Of a DNA stretch of 64,000 nucleotides, positions 7,214 to 16,397 are shown piece by piece. Origin of the DNA: Alistipes sp. dk3624 (GTDB lineage Bacteria > Bacteroidota > Bacteroidia > Bacteroidales > Rikenellaceae). The DNA lies in the NCBI RefSeq assembly GCF_009557455.1, contig NZ_CP045651.1, positions 434,001 to 498,000 on the forward strand. Reading direction: 5' to 3'. The translations under genes and the position numbers were made by a program. The notes beneath the pieces are model-generated. The model saw only the letters and a program-made list of their open reading frames with translations. It had not been told where the DNA came from and made no database searches. How positions within the stretch are numbered: the first letter of the stretch is position 1; every line of letters begins with the position of its first letter.

Positions 7214-9322
7214 TCAAGGTTCGAAAACGAGGCGGTCGAATCCGACGGTTCCGGCGGGAATATGTTCCCCGTAACGGACCATTTCGAATGCGAGCGTATT
7301 GATTCCCTTACTAATAACATGCCGGCCGAGCGAAATCGGAACGACATGCGGTTTCGGCGCATTGAGATCCAATTCCCGAACAACAGCCGTACCGTTGACC
7401 TCGATCCCGACCACTCCGTAACCCGGCGAAGCCGTACACATCAACGTGAGGTCGAACTCGCCGTCCAACACGCTTTCGAACGAGAGCGTCAACCGGTTGC
7501 CCGGCCGATTGCAGTGCCAGTAAAGCTGGGCATTGTTGCTCCAGATATCCCGGTACGGAATCCCGTGATGATGGTAATTCAGCAGATCTTCCGGACTTTT
7601 GCTCACGACGGCCATATGTTCGGCCTCGACCGTTATCTCCATTTTCTGCGAAACGAGGTCTTCCCTGTGCAGCGATACTTTGCGGGCGGCCTCCTTCTCG
7701 TTCGGTTCGACCAAGCTGCGCCCGCCCGGACGCAGGTACCAGTAAGTCGTCGGAGCGTAATCGACGACGGCCCGCAGGTGATGCCAGAGCTCCATATCGA
7801 ACCGCAGCGAAGTACGGAACGGAATCCCGTCCAGCACCCGCAGCCGGGTATTCTGCACGAATCCGGCGCTATCCGCGCCGGCGCCTTCCGGCTGGGCGAT
7901 GAACGGATGGTCGGTAATACGCTCGCGCCGTCCCCAGGCGTAACCGTAATAGTCCTCGCTTCCGGTTCCCAAATGCGACGGGAACGTCTCTCCGTCCACA
8001 TAGACTTTTTCGTCGCCTTCGCCCCACCAGGCGTATTCGGTATTGAACAGCGTCAGGCCGTCGCCGACATAAACGCCTTGTCCGTCCAGCGCGACGAAGC
8101 GGAGATCGGACGGACCGCCGGTATCGTCCGTATTCTGATGCTTGTCCCGTCCGGTCGAAACAGCTCCGTACTGATGCCACGAAGCCCCGAAATGCATCGA
8201 CCGGTCGTCCCATTTCCACGGAGCGTAGCGTACCCGACCGTCGCATAGGCGCACCGGCTGCGTTCCCAGATTATGGAACGTAATCTCGCACTTGTGTCGG
8301 AAAGGCATGACCCAGTAGGCGTCCATCCGTCCGGACGGCTCCGCATACGCGTACCACGTATTGGTATAGAGCGGCAGATAACCGATCCCGTAGAAATCCC
8401 CGACCGGACACCATACCGTTCGTTCTCCGTCGAAACGGATCTCAAGCACGGTCGAACGCAACGCCTGCTGCCGTGCGGCCGCATCGAGACGCACGGACAG
8501 TTGCCGGACGGCCTTTTCGCCCTCTATCGTGAAAGTTTTACGGTCGCCGGGAGCCAGCGTTCCGTCCAGCGGGATTTCCCGCAGTTTCAGTTCGTCCAAT
8601 CCCCGATCCCGGTCGCTCAGCTTCCGCCGGACTTCCGATAGCAGCGTCCGGTTCCTACGAAGTTCCTCCGCGGAAAAACTGACAACGCGCGTTCCCGGCT
8701 CGTAACTCCGGTAATTGATGTTGTAAAAAACCCCTTCGTGACCGGGCTGAATACCGCCTTTGTCGGAAAAATCGATCATGGAGCTCTGGTAAGTGATTTT
8801 ACAGCCTTCGGCAAACGGAATTGGGAGGTAAAGGTTCAACCCCCGGTGCATCGAGTCGGTAAGCGTCGACACGCCCATCGACAACGGGGCCCCGACCAGG
8901 CCGGCGCCGCCGATCAGGCTGCGGGCCCGGCCCTCGACGACCGGTTCGCTGTCGCCGTCCAGGTAAATACGCAGGATACCTTCGCCGGAACCCGCTCCCG
9001 AAAAAGTCATCCAAAAACGGACGACGGCACCGGGACCGTCGGCGTCGAGCATCACGTATTCCGTTCCGTGCGGGGTCGTCTCCTGCCGGATAAAATTGGT
9101 GCAGTCCCCGTTGCCGAACCAGCCCGGCTGATCCGGCGTTTTCGTGGCGGGATCGGTGCTGCTGGCCTGACGGCAGGCGAACGCAGGAGACGGCCACCGG
9201 GCGATCTCGTCGCGGTCGGTCATTTCGCGCAGCAAAGTTCCGAGCGAAACTTCCGGAGAAGCGGGTTTCGCCGCTGTAAATAACAGCAGCAATCCAGCAA
9301 GCAACATACGATTTTTTTTCAT
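7214..9322 (-). CDS. Secreted GH172-type glycoside hydrolase (DUF2961)
   Basis: A 702-residue exported protein. Starting at ATG 9322 gives a clean signal peptide (MKKNRMLLAGLLLLFTAAKP). An in-frame ATG at 9403 would place 27 polar residues before it and lies upstream of the likely promoter, so it was rejected. The body carries the DUF2961 pattern: an N-terminal region with DGPGAVVRFWMTFSG, LRIYLDGD and NLYLPIPFAEGCKI, then GTGSEDYYGYAWG further on. A C-terminal beta-rich part (residues ~590-700) may be carbohydrate-binding. Characterised GH172 members act on alpha-D-fructofuranosides or D-arabinofuranosides; the substrate here is undetermined. No SusC/SusD pair is adjacent. Confidence 0.8.
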   Translation of the reverse strand: MKKNRMLLAGLLLLFTAAKPASPEVSLGTLLREMTDRDEIARWPSPAFACRQASSTDPATKTPDQPGWFGNGDCTNFIRQETTPHGTEYVMLDADGPGAVVRFWMTFSGAGSGEGILRIYLDGDSEPVVEGRARSLIGGAGLVGAPLSMGVSTLTDSMHRGLNLYLPIPFAEGCKITYQSSMIDFSDKGGIQPGHEGVFYNINYRSYEPGTRVVSFSAEELRRNRTLLSEVRRKLSDRDRGLDELKLREIPLDGTLAPGDRKTFTIEGEKAVRQLSVRLDAAARQQALRSTVLEIRFDGERTVWCPVGDFYGIGYLPLYTNTWYAYAEPSGRMDAYWVMPFRHKCEITFHNLGTQPVRLCDGRVRYAPWKWDDRSMHFGASWHQYGAVSTGRDKHQNTDDTGGPSDLRFVALDGQGVYVGDGLTLFNTEYAWWGEGDEKVYVDGETFPSHLGTGSEDYYGYAWGRRERITDHPFIAQPEGAGADSAGFVQNTRLRVLDGIPFRTSLRFDMELWHHLRAVVDYAPTTYWYLRPGGRSLVEPNEKEAARKVSLHREDLVSQKMEITVEAEHMAVVSKSPEDLLNYHHHGIPYRDIWSNNAQLYWHCNRPGNRLTLSFESVLDGEFDLTLMCTASPGYGVVGIEVNGTAVVRELDLNAPKPHVVPISLGRHVISKGINTLAFEMVRYGEHIPAGTVGFDRLVFEP

Positions 9323-9352
9323 AGAGTCAGAATTAGTCGATTCAGTCGGATT

Positions 9353-9360
9353 TAAAGGTA
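9353..9360 (-). promoter_or_regulatory. Candidate -7 element for the GH172-type gene
   Basis: The minus strand reads TACCTTTA, one base from TAnnTTTG, 30 nt upstream of ATG 9322. Its position supports that start over the in-frame one at 9403. Confidence 0.4.
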
Positions 9361-9498
9361 ATAAAGTTTTTTCGAACCGCTCTGCATTTTCTGAAAAAGG
9401 CATCGAACCAACCGGACGAACGACTCTGTTTCGTAAAACGGCGCAGGAAAATTTATGTATTTCAAACGGACAAAATTTTTACATTTCGCCGAAAATGC

Positions 9499-9506
9499 TA
9501 TCTTTG
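9499..9506 (+). promoter_or_regulatory. -7 element for truA-galK
   Basis: TATCTTTG, an exact TAnnTTTG match, ends 19 nt before the GTG start of truA. The bases upstream are A/T-rich but show no exact TTTG at -33. Confidence 0.65.
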
Positions 9507-9525
9507 TAAACCTAAAGCGACAACC

Positions 9526-10290
9526 GTGCGTTACTTTCTACAACTCTCCTACCTCGGCAAGGCATACAACGGCTGGCAGATCCAGCCCAACGCCCCGTCC
9601 GTGCAGCAAACCCTGCAACAAAGCCTCGGCACGCTGCTCCGTCGCCCGGTCGAAACCGTAGGCGCCGGGCGCACCGACACGGGAGTGCACGCCTCTTTCT
9701 ACGTCGTCCATTTCGACACGGAAGCACCGATCGCCGATCCGGAAGATTTCTGCTACCACCTGAATGCGCTGTTGCCGTACGACATCGCCGTGCAACGACT
9801 GCGACGGGTGCGGAACGACGCACACGCCCGGTTCGACGCATTGGAACGGGAGTACAAATATTACATTTCACCGCGTAAAAACCCGTTCAACCGCGACACC
9901 GCGTACCAATTGGCTTGGCCGCTCGATCTGTGCCGCATGAACGAAGCCGCAGCCCTGCTGCCGGGAGAACAGGATTTCACCAGTTTTTGCAAGCTGCACT
10001 CGGACAATAAAACGAACCTGTGCCGCATCGCCCGCGCCGGATGGCAGCGGCAGGACGACGGGTTGCTGGTATTCACCATTGCGGCGGACCGCTTCCTGCG
10101 CAACATGGTACGCGCCGTAGTCGGCACGCTGCTCGACGTCGGCCGAGGCAAGCTGACTGCGGAAGATTTCCGCAGCGTGATCGCCGGGCGCGACCGCTCG
10201 CTGGCGAGCAGCTCGGCCCCGCCGCAGGGGCTTTTTCTGAGCCGGGTGACCTATCCGGAAACGATCTACATTTCAGACGATACGAACTAA
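9526..10290 (+). CDS. truA: tRNA pseudouridine(38-40) synthase
   Basis: Converts uridines 38-40 in the anticodon stem-loop of many tRNAs to pseudouridine. The protein has 254 residues and starts at GTG 9526, 19 nt past a TATCTTTG element. The catalytic loop AGRTDTGVHA is at residues 47-56 with the nucleophile Asp51. LSYLGKAYNGWQIQ at the N-terminus and RFLRNMVRAVVGTLLDVG in the C-terminal half are standard TruA segments. It is followed after 13 nt by galK, with which it is probably co-transcribed; no functional link between them is known. Confidence 0.96.
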   Translation: MRYFLQLSYLGKAYNGWQIQPNAPSVQQTLQQSLGTLLRRPVETVGAGRTDTGVHASFYVVHFDTEAPIADPEDFCYHLNALLPYDIAVQRLRRVRNDAHARFDALEREYKYYISPRKNPFNRDTAYQLAWPLDLCRMNEAAALLPGEQDFTSFCKLHSDNKTNLCRIARAGWQRQDDGLLVFTIAADRFLRNMVRAVVGTLLDVGRGKLTAEDFRSVIAGRDRSLASSSAPPQGLFLSRVTYPETIYISDDTN

Positions 10291-10303
10291 TCTTATAACC
10301 GCT

Positions 10304-11449
10304 ATGAAAACTAAAATTCAGGAACTATTCAAAAAAATGTACGGCGACGGAGCGTCGTTCTTCGCTTCGCCCGGACGCGTCAACCTGATCGGCGAACATA
10401 CCGACTACAACCTGGGATTCGTGTTGCCCGGTGCTATCGACAAGGCAATCTACGTTGGCGTCAAACCCAACGACGGACAGAAGTGCCGGATCCATTCGGT
10501 CGATTACGACCAGTCGATCGAAATGGATCTGCACGGCGAAAAACCGGCACAACAGTGGGCCCGCTACATCTACGGCGTAGTGCAGGAGATGGAGAAACGC
10601 GGGGCGCTGATCCGTCCGTTCGACATGACTTTCGGCGGGGACGTCCCGCTCGGCGCGGGACTTTCGTCGTCGGCCGCGCTCGAAAGCGCAGTGGGCTTCG
10701 CGCTCAACACGGTCTACAACCTCGGTTTTTCGCGCGAACAACTGGCCAAAATCGGCCAGATGACCGAACACAACTATGTAGGCGTGCGCTGCGGGATCAT
10801 GGATCAGTTCGCCTCGCTGTTCGGCGATCACGGGAAGGTGATCCGGCTGGACTGCCGTTCGCTGGAATACAAACTCGAACCGTTCGATCCGACAGGCTGC
10901 AAAGTCGTGCTGTTCGATACGCAGGTAAAACATTCGCTCGCCTCGTCGGAATACAACGTGCGCCGCGCACAGTGCGAGGCAGGCGTCGCCGTGATATTGA
11001 AACACGTGGGCGGCATCGAGTCGCTACGCGACGTAACGCTCGAAATGCTGAACACCTACAAAAACGAAATGGACGACGTGGTTTACCGCCGCTGCAGCTT
11101 CGTCATCAACGAAAACCAGCGGGTGCTCGACGCCTGCGACGCACTCGAAAAGGGGGACTACGCGACTTTCGGCGAAAAAATGAACGGTTCGCACGACGGA
11201 CTGAGCAAATGGTACGAAGTGAGCTGCGAGGAACTCGATTTTCTGGCGGATCTCGGACACCGCAACAGCGGCGTGCTCGGCGCGCGGATGATGGGCGGCG
11301 GCTTCGGCGGCTGCACGATCAACCTGGTGAGGGATGCCGCTTATGCCGATTACTTGGCCGAAGTCACCGACAAATTCACGCACCGCTTCGGCAAGGCGCC
11401 CCGCATTATCGAAGTCAACATTTCCCAGGGAGCGCATCAGATCCGATAA
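10304..11449 (+). CDS. galK: Galactokinase
   Basis: Phosphorylates alpha-D-galactose with ATP to galactose 1-phosphate, the entry of the Leloir pathway. The 381-residue GHMP kinase carries the galactokinase signature GRVNLIGEHTDYNLG near residues 24-38, the ATP loop PLGAGLSSSAALESAVG, and the third GHMP motif MMGGGFGGCTINLV near the C-terminus. galT, galM and a galactose transporter are not next to it; only truA precedes it. The gene is ended by a strong hairpin at 11461-11502. Confidence 0.95.
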   Translation: MKTKIQELFKKMYGDGASFFASPGRVNLIGEHTDYNLGFVLPGAIDKAIYVGVKPNDGQKCRIHSVDYDQSIEMDLHGEKPAQQWARYIYGVVQEMEKRGALIRPFDMTFGGDVPLGAGLSSSAALESAVGFALNTVYNLGFSREQLAKIGQMTEHNYVGVRCGIMDQFASLFGDHGKVIRLDCRSLEYKLEPFDPTGCKVVLFDTQVKHSLASSEYNVRRAQCEAGVAVILKHVGGIESLRDVTLEMLNTYKNEMDDVVYRRCSFVINENQRVLDACDALEKGDYATFGEKMNGSHDGLSKWYEVSCEELDFLADLGHRNSGVLGARMMGGGFGGCTINLVRDAAYADYLAEVTDKFTHRFGKAPRIIEVNISQGAHQIR

Positions 11450-11460
11450 CGATACCGATG

Positions 11461-11502
11461 AACGAAAGAGCCCGGAAGCGATCGCTTCCGGGCTCTTTCG
11501 TT
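11461..11502. terminator. Bidirectional terminator, perfect 42-bp palindrome
   Basis: Two 21-nt arms (from AACGAAAGAGCCCGG to its exact complement) meet without a spacer, giving one uninterrupted 42-bp palindrome. It lies 11 nt after galK and 13 nt before the end of the convergent outer-membrane gene. In RNA it would form a long GC-rich hairpin ending in U residues on the plus strand and A/U pairs on both sides, so it could stop transcription from both directions. Confidence 0.85.
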
Positions 11503-11515
11503 TCCCCGTCACACG

Positions 11516-13267
11516 CTAAAACTGCAGTTTCACGCCGGCGAGCATATTGATGCCCAGATCGCGGTATTGATTGTAACGGTAAATCCGCTGGTTGGCCAGG
11601 TTACGCCCTTCGAGGAACACGCCGATCCTCTTCGAAATGTTGTATTCGGCGCCGAAATATACGTCGAATTGCATATCCACATGAGTCCGGCCCAGTCCGG
11701 CAGACGCGCTCGCCCCGTCCGTATACATAAACAAGATGTCGAAATCGCGCGGTCCGTACACGTCCACTCCGGCCTTGAGCAGCAATTTATCCCGGTAATT
11801 GTATTTCAGAGCGAGTCCGGCCGTCAGGTTCGGCAACCCGATATGGGCGCTCTGATCTTCGATTTTTTTCACGTCGTAACCCCGGTACTGCAAATTGAAC
11901 AGCAAGCCGAACGCGCCGGAAATACGTCCTTCCAACTCGGCCCCGATCGTCCACATCGTCACGTCGCGCTGCGACACTCCGAACACGTTTCCCTGGTAAA
12001 GAGCCTGATACACATTCGCCCCGTCCCCCAGCAACATCAGGTAGGCATTCAATCCGTAATTCATGTTCAGATAGCGCGAAACGCCGCCGAACACATGGTA
12101 CGCGAACGACGACGAAACGCCGCCCCGGATACCGATCCGACCGTTGTATTCGCTGGTATTACGCCCCGTAACGCCCTGCAACACGTAAGGATTCCAAGTC
12201 ACCGTATTACGGTAACCGTAGTTCAAGTACTCGCCGTCGATCTTCAGATAAGGAGTAAAACCGTCCGAAGCGCGCCATTTGAGTTCGAACAGCGGGAAGA
12301 AGGCGCTTTCGCTGCGATCCCCGTCGTTGTCGAGCACGTAATTGGCCCCCAGCGCAAATTCCAGCTTTCCGCCCTGCAAACGGTACATCGGCCGTACCGT
12401 CAGGATATTATCCTTGTAACCGTCCAACTCGCCGCTGCCTTTATAAACATCGTAACCGGCGTGCAGAGTCACCCCATGCCGCTGCCCAAAACGTTTTCCC
12501 AGATCGAGAAACGTCTTCACATCGGCCTCCTTCATGTCGAAACGATCCTGAAAATAAGCTCCCTCGGCGCCGAAACGGATATTGAAATAGGAAAGGTCTT
12601 CGAATGCATGTCCGAAATAGATTTTCCCGTGCACGGTCGAAAAGTTCTGCCGCAGGGCCGATGCCGAAGCGTCGATATTCCGTCCGGTAAAGTTTTCCAA
12701 CGTCCAGGTCGTATCGTACCCGTAGCGGCTGATCTTATCGTAATCGTACCCCAGTTCGCCGCCGATCCCGAAACGGCCGAAACGACGCTCGCCGTACGCC
12801 CCGATCCGGTTGAACGTCTGCCCGGCCGGAGTCTTGATCCCGTTGTCGTTCTTGCGATCGCTCCAACTGCCGTAATGGTTGACCAGTACGCCCCACTTGC
12901 CGTTGACGTTCTTCGTAGACGAAAAATAAGCGTCCACCACGCTCTGGAACGGAACGCCGACGCCGACTTTCAGGTACAACGGGCGATCCTGCCGGTAGTT
13001 GTCCAGACTGACCGACACCGGTTTAATCGGCGTCACTTCGAACCCGTAGCTGATCGGGTTCGGATGAACCTTGTAAGTCACCTCGGGACGCAGCGCCACC
13101 GTATCGTTCATATCGGGTTTAACATTCAGTTTCGATGCTTCGTTCACGGTCGGTTCGTAATCGCGCGTCACTTCCATCTGGCGGTTCAGATCCCCTTCTT
13201 CGGGCTTCTGCGCCCAGGCGGGACATGCGGCCACCGCCGCTGCGATCAGTATGATTGTTTTTTTCAT
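11516..13267 (-). CDS. TonB-receptor-like outer-membrane beta-barrel protein
   Basis: A 583-residue protein with a signal peptide (MKKTIILIAAAVAACPAWAQ). A short periplasmic N-terminus (TRDYEPTVNEASKLNVKPD) is followed by many alternating amphipathic strands and a C-terminal phenylalanine (GVKLQF), the usual end of an outer-membrane barrel. It resembles plug-less TonB-dependent-receptor-like proteins common in Bacteroidota; no TonB plug domain is visible. The start is ATG 13267; the GTG codon just before it (13270) is less likely. It follows the giant TPR gene by 25 nt, so the two are probably co-expressed and may work together in the envelope. The transported substrate is unknown. Confidence 0.75.
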   Translation of the reverse strand: MKKTIILIAAAVAACPAWAQKPEEGDLNRQMEVTRDYEPTVNEASKLNVKPDMNDTVALRPEVTYKVHPNPISYGFEVTPIKPVSVSLDNYRQDRPLYLKVGVGVPFQSVVDAYFSSTKNVNGKWGVLVNHYGSWSDRKNDNGIKTPAGQTFNRIGAYGERRFGRFGIGGELGYDYDKISRYGYDTTWTLENFTGRNIDASASALRQNFSTVHGKIYFGHAFEDLSYFNIRFGAEGAYFQDRFDMKEADVKTFLDLGKRFGQRHGVTLHAGYDVYKGSGELDGYKDNILTVRPMYRLQGGKLEFALGANYVLDNDGDRSESAFFPLFELKWRASDGFTPYLKIDGEYLNYGYRNTVTWNPYVLQGVTGRNTSEYNGRIGIRGGVSSSFAYHVFGGVSRYLNMNYGLNAYLMLLGDGANVYQALYQGNVFGVSQRDVTMWTIGAELEGRISGAFGLLFNLQYRGYDVKKIEDQSAHIGLPNLTAGLALKYNYRDKLLLKAGVDVYGPRDFDILFMYTDGASASAGLGRTHVDMQFDVYFGAEYNISKRIGVFLEGRNLANQRIYRYNQYRDLGINMLAGVKLQF

Positions 13268-13292
13268 CACTCTCTGTCGGTTACTTTAAAAT

Positions 13293-16280
13293 CTATTTCA
13301 ATGCGTCCATTTTCTGCTGCGCCTCGGCTACGACGCCGTCATTCTTGTCGGAATAGCCGTCCACGATACTTTTATAGGTGGCTTTGGCCTGGAACGCGTC
13401 GTTCTGCTTGACGTAAATGTCGCCGAGAATCAGAAAGGCCTTTCCCATCCAGTACTCGTACGGCAGGTTCTTTTCGGAGAACGCGAACACTTCCTTCTCG
13501 GCCTCTTTCAGTTTGTTCTGCTTGAACAGGATCGAAACGATCTGGTAACGCGCCTCGGCCGCATCCCGCGTACGGGCGTCGATCATCTTGCGGTAGTGCG
13601 CCAGCGCCCCGTTGTCGTCCCCGGCGGCTTGTAGCGCGCGGCCTTTCAAGAAATTGGCCGTATGCGCCAGATCGTCGGTCAGGTGGGAAGAAGCCAGCAC
13701 TTCGTCGGCGGCATTGCCCGCGGCAGTCATATCCCCGGACGCCACGACCGCTTTCAGGTAGCCGTCCAACGCTTCGGAAGCCACGTTCTTCTGCGGCGCG
13801 ATCACGCTCAGCCGCTTATATGACTCGGCTGCGGCCGCATAATTTTTATCCTCCATCTGCATGGCTGCGGCTTTCTGCAGCGCCAGCGATTGGTAACGGT
13901 TGCTCGGCATGTTGCCGACCTCCTCGAAAGCCGCCAACGCCCCCGCACGGTTTCCTGCCTGCAGCGAACAGTCGCCGAGCGCATACAGCGCATCCGCCCG
14001 ATAAACCCCTTGCGGATACTGGCGCAGGTAATTGTCCATCAACGGAAGCGCCCGCGTATAATCCCGGCTCTGGTAAACCCGGTTGGCCGCCATGAACGAA
14101 AGCGAATCGCGCTCGACGACCGTCACGTTCGTCTCGATACCGCTCTGTTTGGCAAAAGCGAAATAGGTATCGACATCGTTCTTGTCGACATAAATATTCT
14201 TGATACCGATCATCGCATCCTTCACCTGCGGCGAAGAGGGATAGTTGTCGACCACCTTCTTGTAGTATTTCAACGCTTCGTCGTTTTTGCCGAGATTTTG
14301 GTAAATCAGTCCCAACTCGGACAGGGCGCTCACGGCGAACGGCGACTGCGGATAACCGTCCACCAGGCGTTTCAGTACGGCGGCGCCGTCGTTGAAGCGT
14401 TCACGGCGCACGTAGGTGCGCCCCAACTCGAACATCGCGTCGTCGACGTAGTCGCTCTTGCCGTCGCCGATAATCGCGATCAGCGACTCGACCTTGCGGT
14501 CGTACTTGTCAACCAGACCGAGCATCACGGCCCGCTGGAACCGGGCGTAATCGGCCCCGACCGTGGACAGGCTGATCGCCTTGTCGTAATTTTCGATCGC
14601 CTTGTAGTACTCGCGTTGGGCGAAAGCGATGTCACCCAACCGGTTGAAAGCGTCCGCCCGCAAATCGTCCTTGGCGGGATAAGCGTTCAGGAAACTATTG
14701 AACCTCGCGGCGGCCTTGTCCCACTGCTTGGCATTGAAATAACAGTATCCCAAGTTGTATTGCGCCATCCGGTTCTCTCGCTCGTTACTCGGAGAAAGCG
14801 CCACATAAGCCTCGTAGAGCGGCTGCGCTTTGGCGTAATCCCCTTTGCGGACATAGGTTTCGGCCCGCCAGAATTTGGTCAGCGCCGTATACTTGGCCGT
14901 ATATCTATTGGCGTCGGCCACATCGAGCAATTCGAGCGTCCGGTCGTAGTCGCCGGCCTCGAAACACTCCAGCGCACGGAAATAAGCGATCTTCTGCAAC
15001 GCCATCTTCACGTTGTTGTCCGGATCGGGCAACTGGCGGATCGCCTCGTAAGCCGCATTGTAGTTGCGGGAATTGAAATAGGCAGCCAACAGGATCTCGC
15101 GCGCCTCGTTGATCCGAGGCGAATCGGGAAACTCCTTGATATAATTATCCAACGTGGTGATCGCTTCGTTGAAAATACCGCCGCCCAATTCGTACTGCAA
15201 CTTTCCGTAGTTGAACATGGCCTCTTCGCGGATCGCCTGGTCGAAATCGTCCGAAGCGGCCAGCGCGAAAGCGCTCATCGCTTTTTTCTTGTCCCCCATC
15301 TGCAGGTAAGCGTCGCCGAGGTGGAAGCTGGCGTTCTGAGCCAGTTCGTCGCCGCCCGAAGCGACCTGCGTGAGCCGGTCGATCGCTTTCGGATAGTCGC
15401 GGTCGACGTAATTGCAGTAACCGGCCAGGTAAAGCTCCTCGCGCCCCATCTCACCGCCCAATTTGGCGTAATTGTCCATATAGGCCAGCGCCTTCGGATA
15501 GTCGCCCAGGTGGAAATAAGCTTCGCTGACGATCCGCGAAATCTCTTGTTGACGGGCTTCGGTCGCCTTGGCCAGCAACGGAATCCCGTTAGCCACCACG
15601 TAGTCGTAATTGTTCTCCCGGAACTCGATCTGCAACAGGTAAAACGGAATGATCGGTTCGTAAGCCGGATTGTCCGCGATCGACGCGAACTCCCGCTTGG
15701 CCGCCTGCAGATCGCCGCGGGAATAGTCGATATAAGCGATGTAATACGTGGCGTGCGGCTTATACTGCGGATCGGTATTGCAGTTCTTGAAATAGCCGTA
15801 GGCCTTGTCGGTGTCCCCGCACATGTAGGCGGCATATCCCGTCCGGAAATTATATTCGTCGAAACGCGAAAAGTCGAGCTCATAGGGATCGACCTGTTGG
15901 TACTGCGCATAGGCGGCCTGGTAATCGCCCTCCTCGTGCAACAGCGTGCCGAGCGAAAACCGGATGTCGTTCGCATAGATCGAACCCGGATACTCCAGAA
16001 TGAAACGGTCGAGCATCTCGCGGGCGTTTCCCTGCCGCATCTCGGCGGCGCACAAAGCTATGTAATAAGCCGCCCGCTCCGAAAACCCGACATCGTCGGC
16101 ACCTGCGCCGCGGGCCGCCTTCTCGAACTCGGTCTGCGCAGCGGAGTATTTCTGTTTTTCGTAAAGGGCTATACCCTTATCGTAATGGGATTGCGCCTCG
16201 CGCGGCGCGGCTTCTATCTGAGAAACAGGAGCCGCCAGCAACAACAGCGCGGCCCCGAAACTCAACATTTTTTTTCTCAT
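13293..16280 (-). CDS. Large exported tetratricopeptide-repeat protein
   Basis: A 995-residue protein from ATG 16280, which gives a signal peptide (MRKKMLSFGAALLLLAAPVS) and lies 24 nt after a TAACTTTG element. An in-frame codon at 16325 lies upstream of that element and was rejected. Nearly the whole mature protein is made of TPR-like helical pairs, for example ALYEKQKYSAAQTEFEKA, AAYYIALCAAEM, YNLGYCYFNAKQWDKAAARF and ALYALGDCSLQAGNRAGALA. It probably works in the periplasm as a scaffold, like YbgF/outer-membrane-assembly TPR proteins. The outer-membrane barrel gene is directly downstream. No catalytic motif is seen. Confidence 0.8.
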   Translation of the reverse strand: MRKKMLSFGAALLLLAAPVSQIEAAPREAQSHYDKGIALYEKQKYSAAQTEFEKAARGAGADDVGFSERAAYYIALCAAEMRQGNAREMLDRFILEYPGSIYANDIRFSLGTLLHEEGDYQAAYAQYQQVDPYELDFSRFDEYNFRTGYAAYMCGDTDKAYGYFKNCNTDPQYKPHATYYIAYIDYSRGDLQAAKREFASIADNPAYEPIIPFYLLQIEFRENNYDYVVANGIPLLAKATEARQQEISRIVSEAYFHLGDYPKALAYMDNYAKLGGEMGREELYLAGYCNYVDRDYPKAIDRLTQVASGGDELAQNASFHLGDAYLQMGDKKKAMSAFALAASDDFDQAIREEAMFNYGKLQYELGGGIFNEAITTLDNYIKEFPDSPRINEAREILLAAYFNSRNYNAAYEAIRQLPDPDNNVKMALQKIAYFRALECFEAGDYDRTLELLDVADANRYTAKYTALTKFWRAETYVRKGDYAKAQPLYEAYVALSPSNERENRMAQYNLGYCYFNAKQWDKAAARFNSFLNAYPAKDDLRADAFNRLGDIAFAQREYYKAIENYDKAISLSTVGADYARFQRAVMLGLVDKYDRKVESLIAIIGDGKSDYVDDAMFELGRTYVRRERFNDGAAVLKRLVDGYPQSPFAVSALSELGLIYQNLGKNDEALKYYKKVVDNYPSSPQVKDAMIGIKNIYVDKNDVDTYFAFAKQSGIETNVTVVERDSLSFMAANRVYQSRDYTRALPLMDNYLRQYPQGVYRADALYALGDCSLQAGNRAGALAAFEEVGNMPSNRYQSLALQKAAAMQMEDKNYAAAAESYKRLSVIAPQKNVASEALDGYLKAVVASGDMTAAGNAADEVLASSHLTDDLAHTANFLKGRALQAAGDDNGALAHYRKMIDARTRDAAEARYQIVSILFKQNKLKEAEKEVFAFSEKNLPYEYWMGKAFLILGDIYVKQNDAFQAKATYKSIVDGYSDKNDGVVAEAQQKMDALK

Positions 16281-16303
16281 ATCGGTTCTTGTTATCAGCT
16301 CGG

Positions 16304-16311
16304 CAAAGTTA
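16304..16311 (-). promoter_or_regulatory. -7 element for the TPR-barrel gene pair
   Basis: The minus strand reads TAACTTTG, an exact TAnnTTTG match, 23 nt upstream of ATG 16280. It sets the start of the TPR gene. Confidence 0.6.
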
Positions 16312-16397
16312 ACAAAATTTATCAATAGCCTTCCCGGCGACAGGCTAAAATATACAGTAAAATCGCCGATCGTGCGGAATCCGGTTCTTTCGGACGA

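Noticed and set aside
11567-13411. 614-codon open frame antisense to the outer-membrane barrel gene
   Set aside because: Shadow frame of a beta-barrel gene; no signal peptide or motif.
13890-16328. 812-codon open frame antisense to the TPR gene
   Set aside because: GC-rich codon use keeps the opposite frame open; its translation is low-complexity Val/Arg/Ile-rich and resembles no protein, while the other strand encodes clear TPRs.
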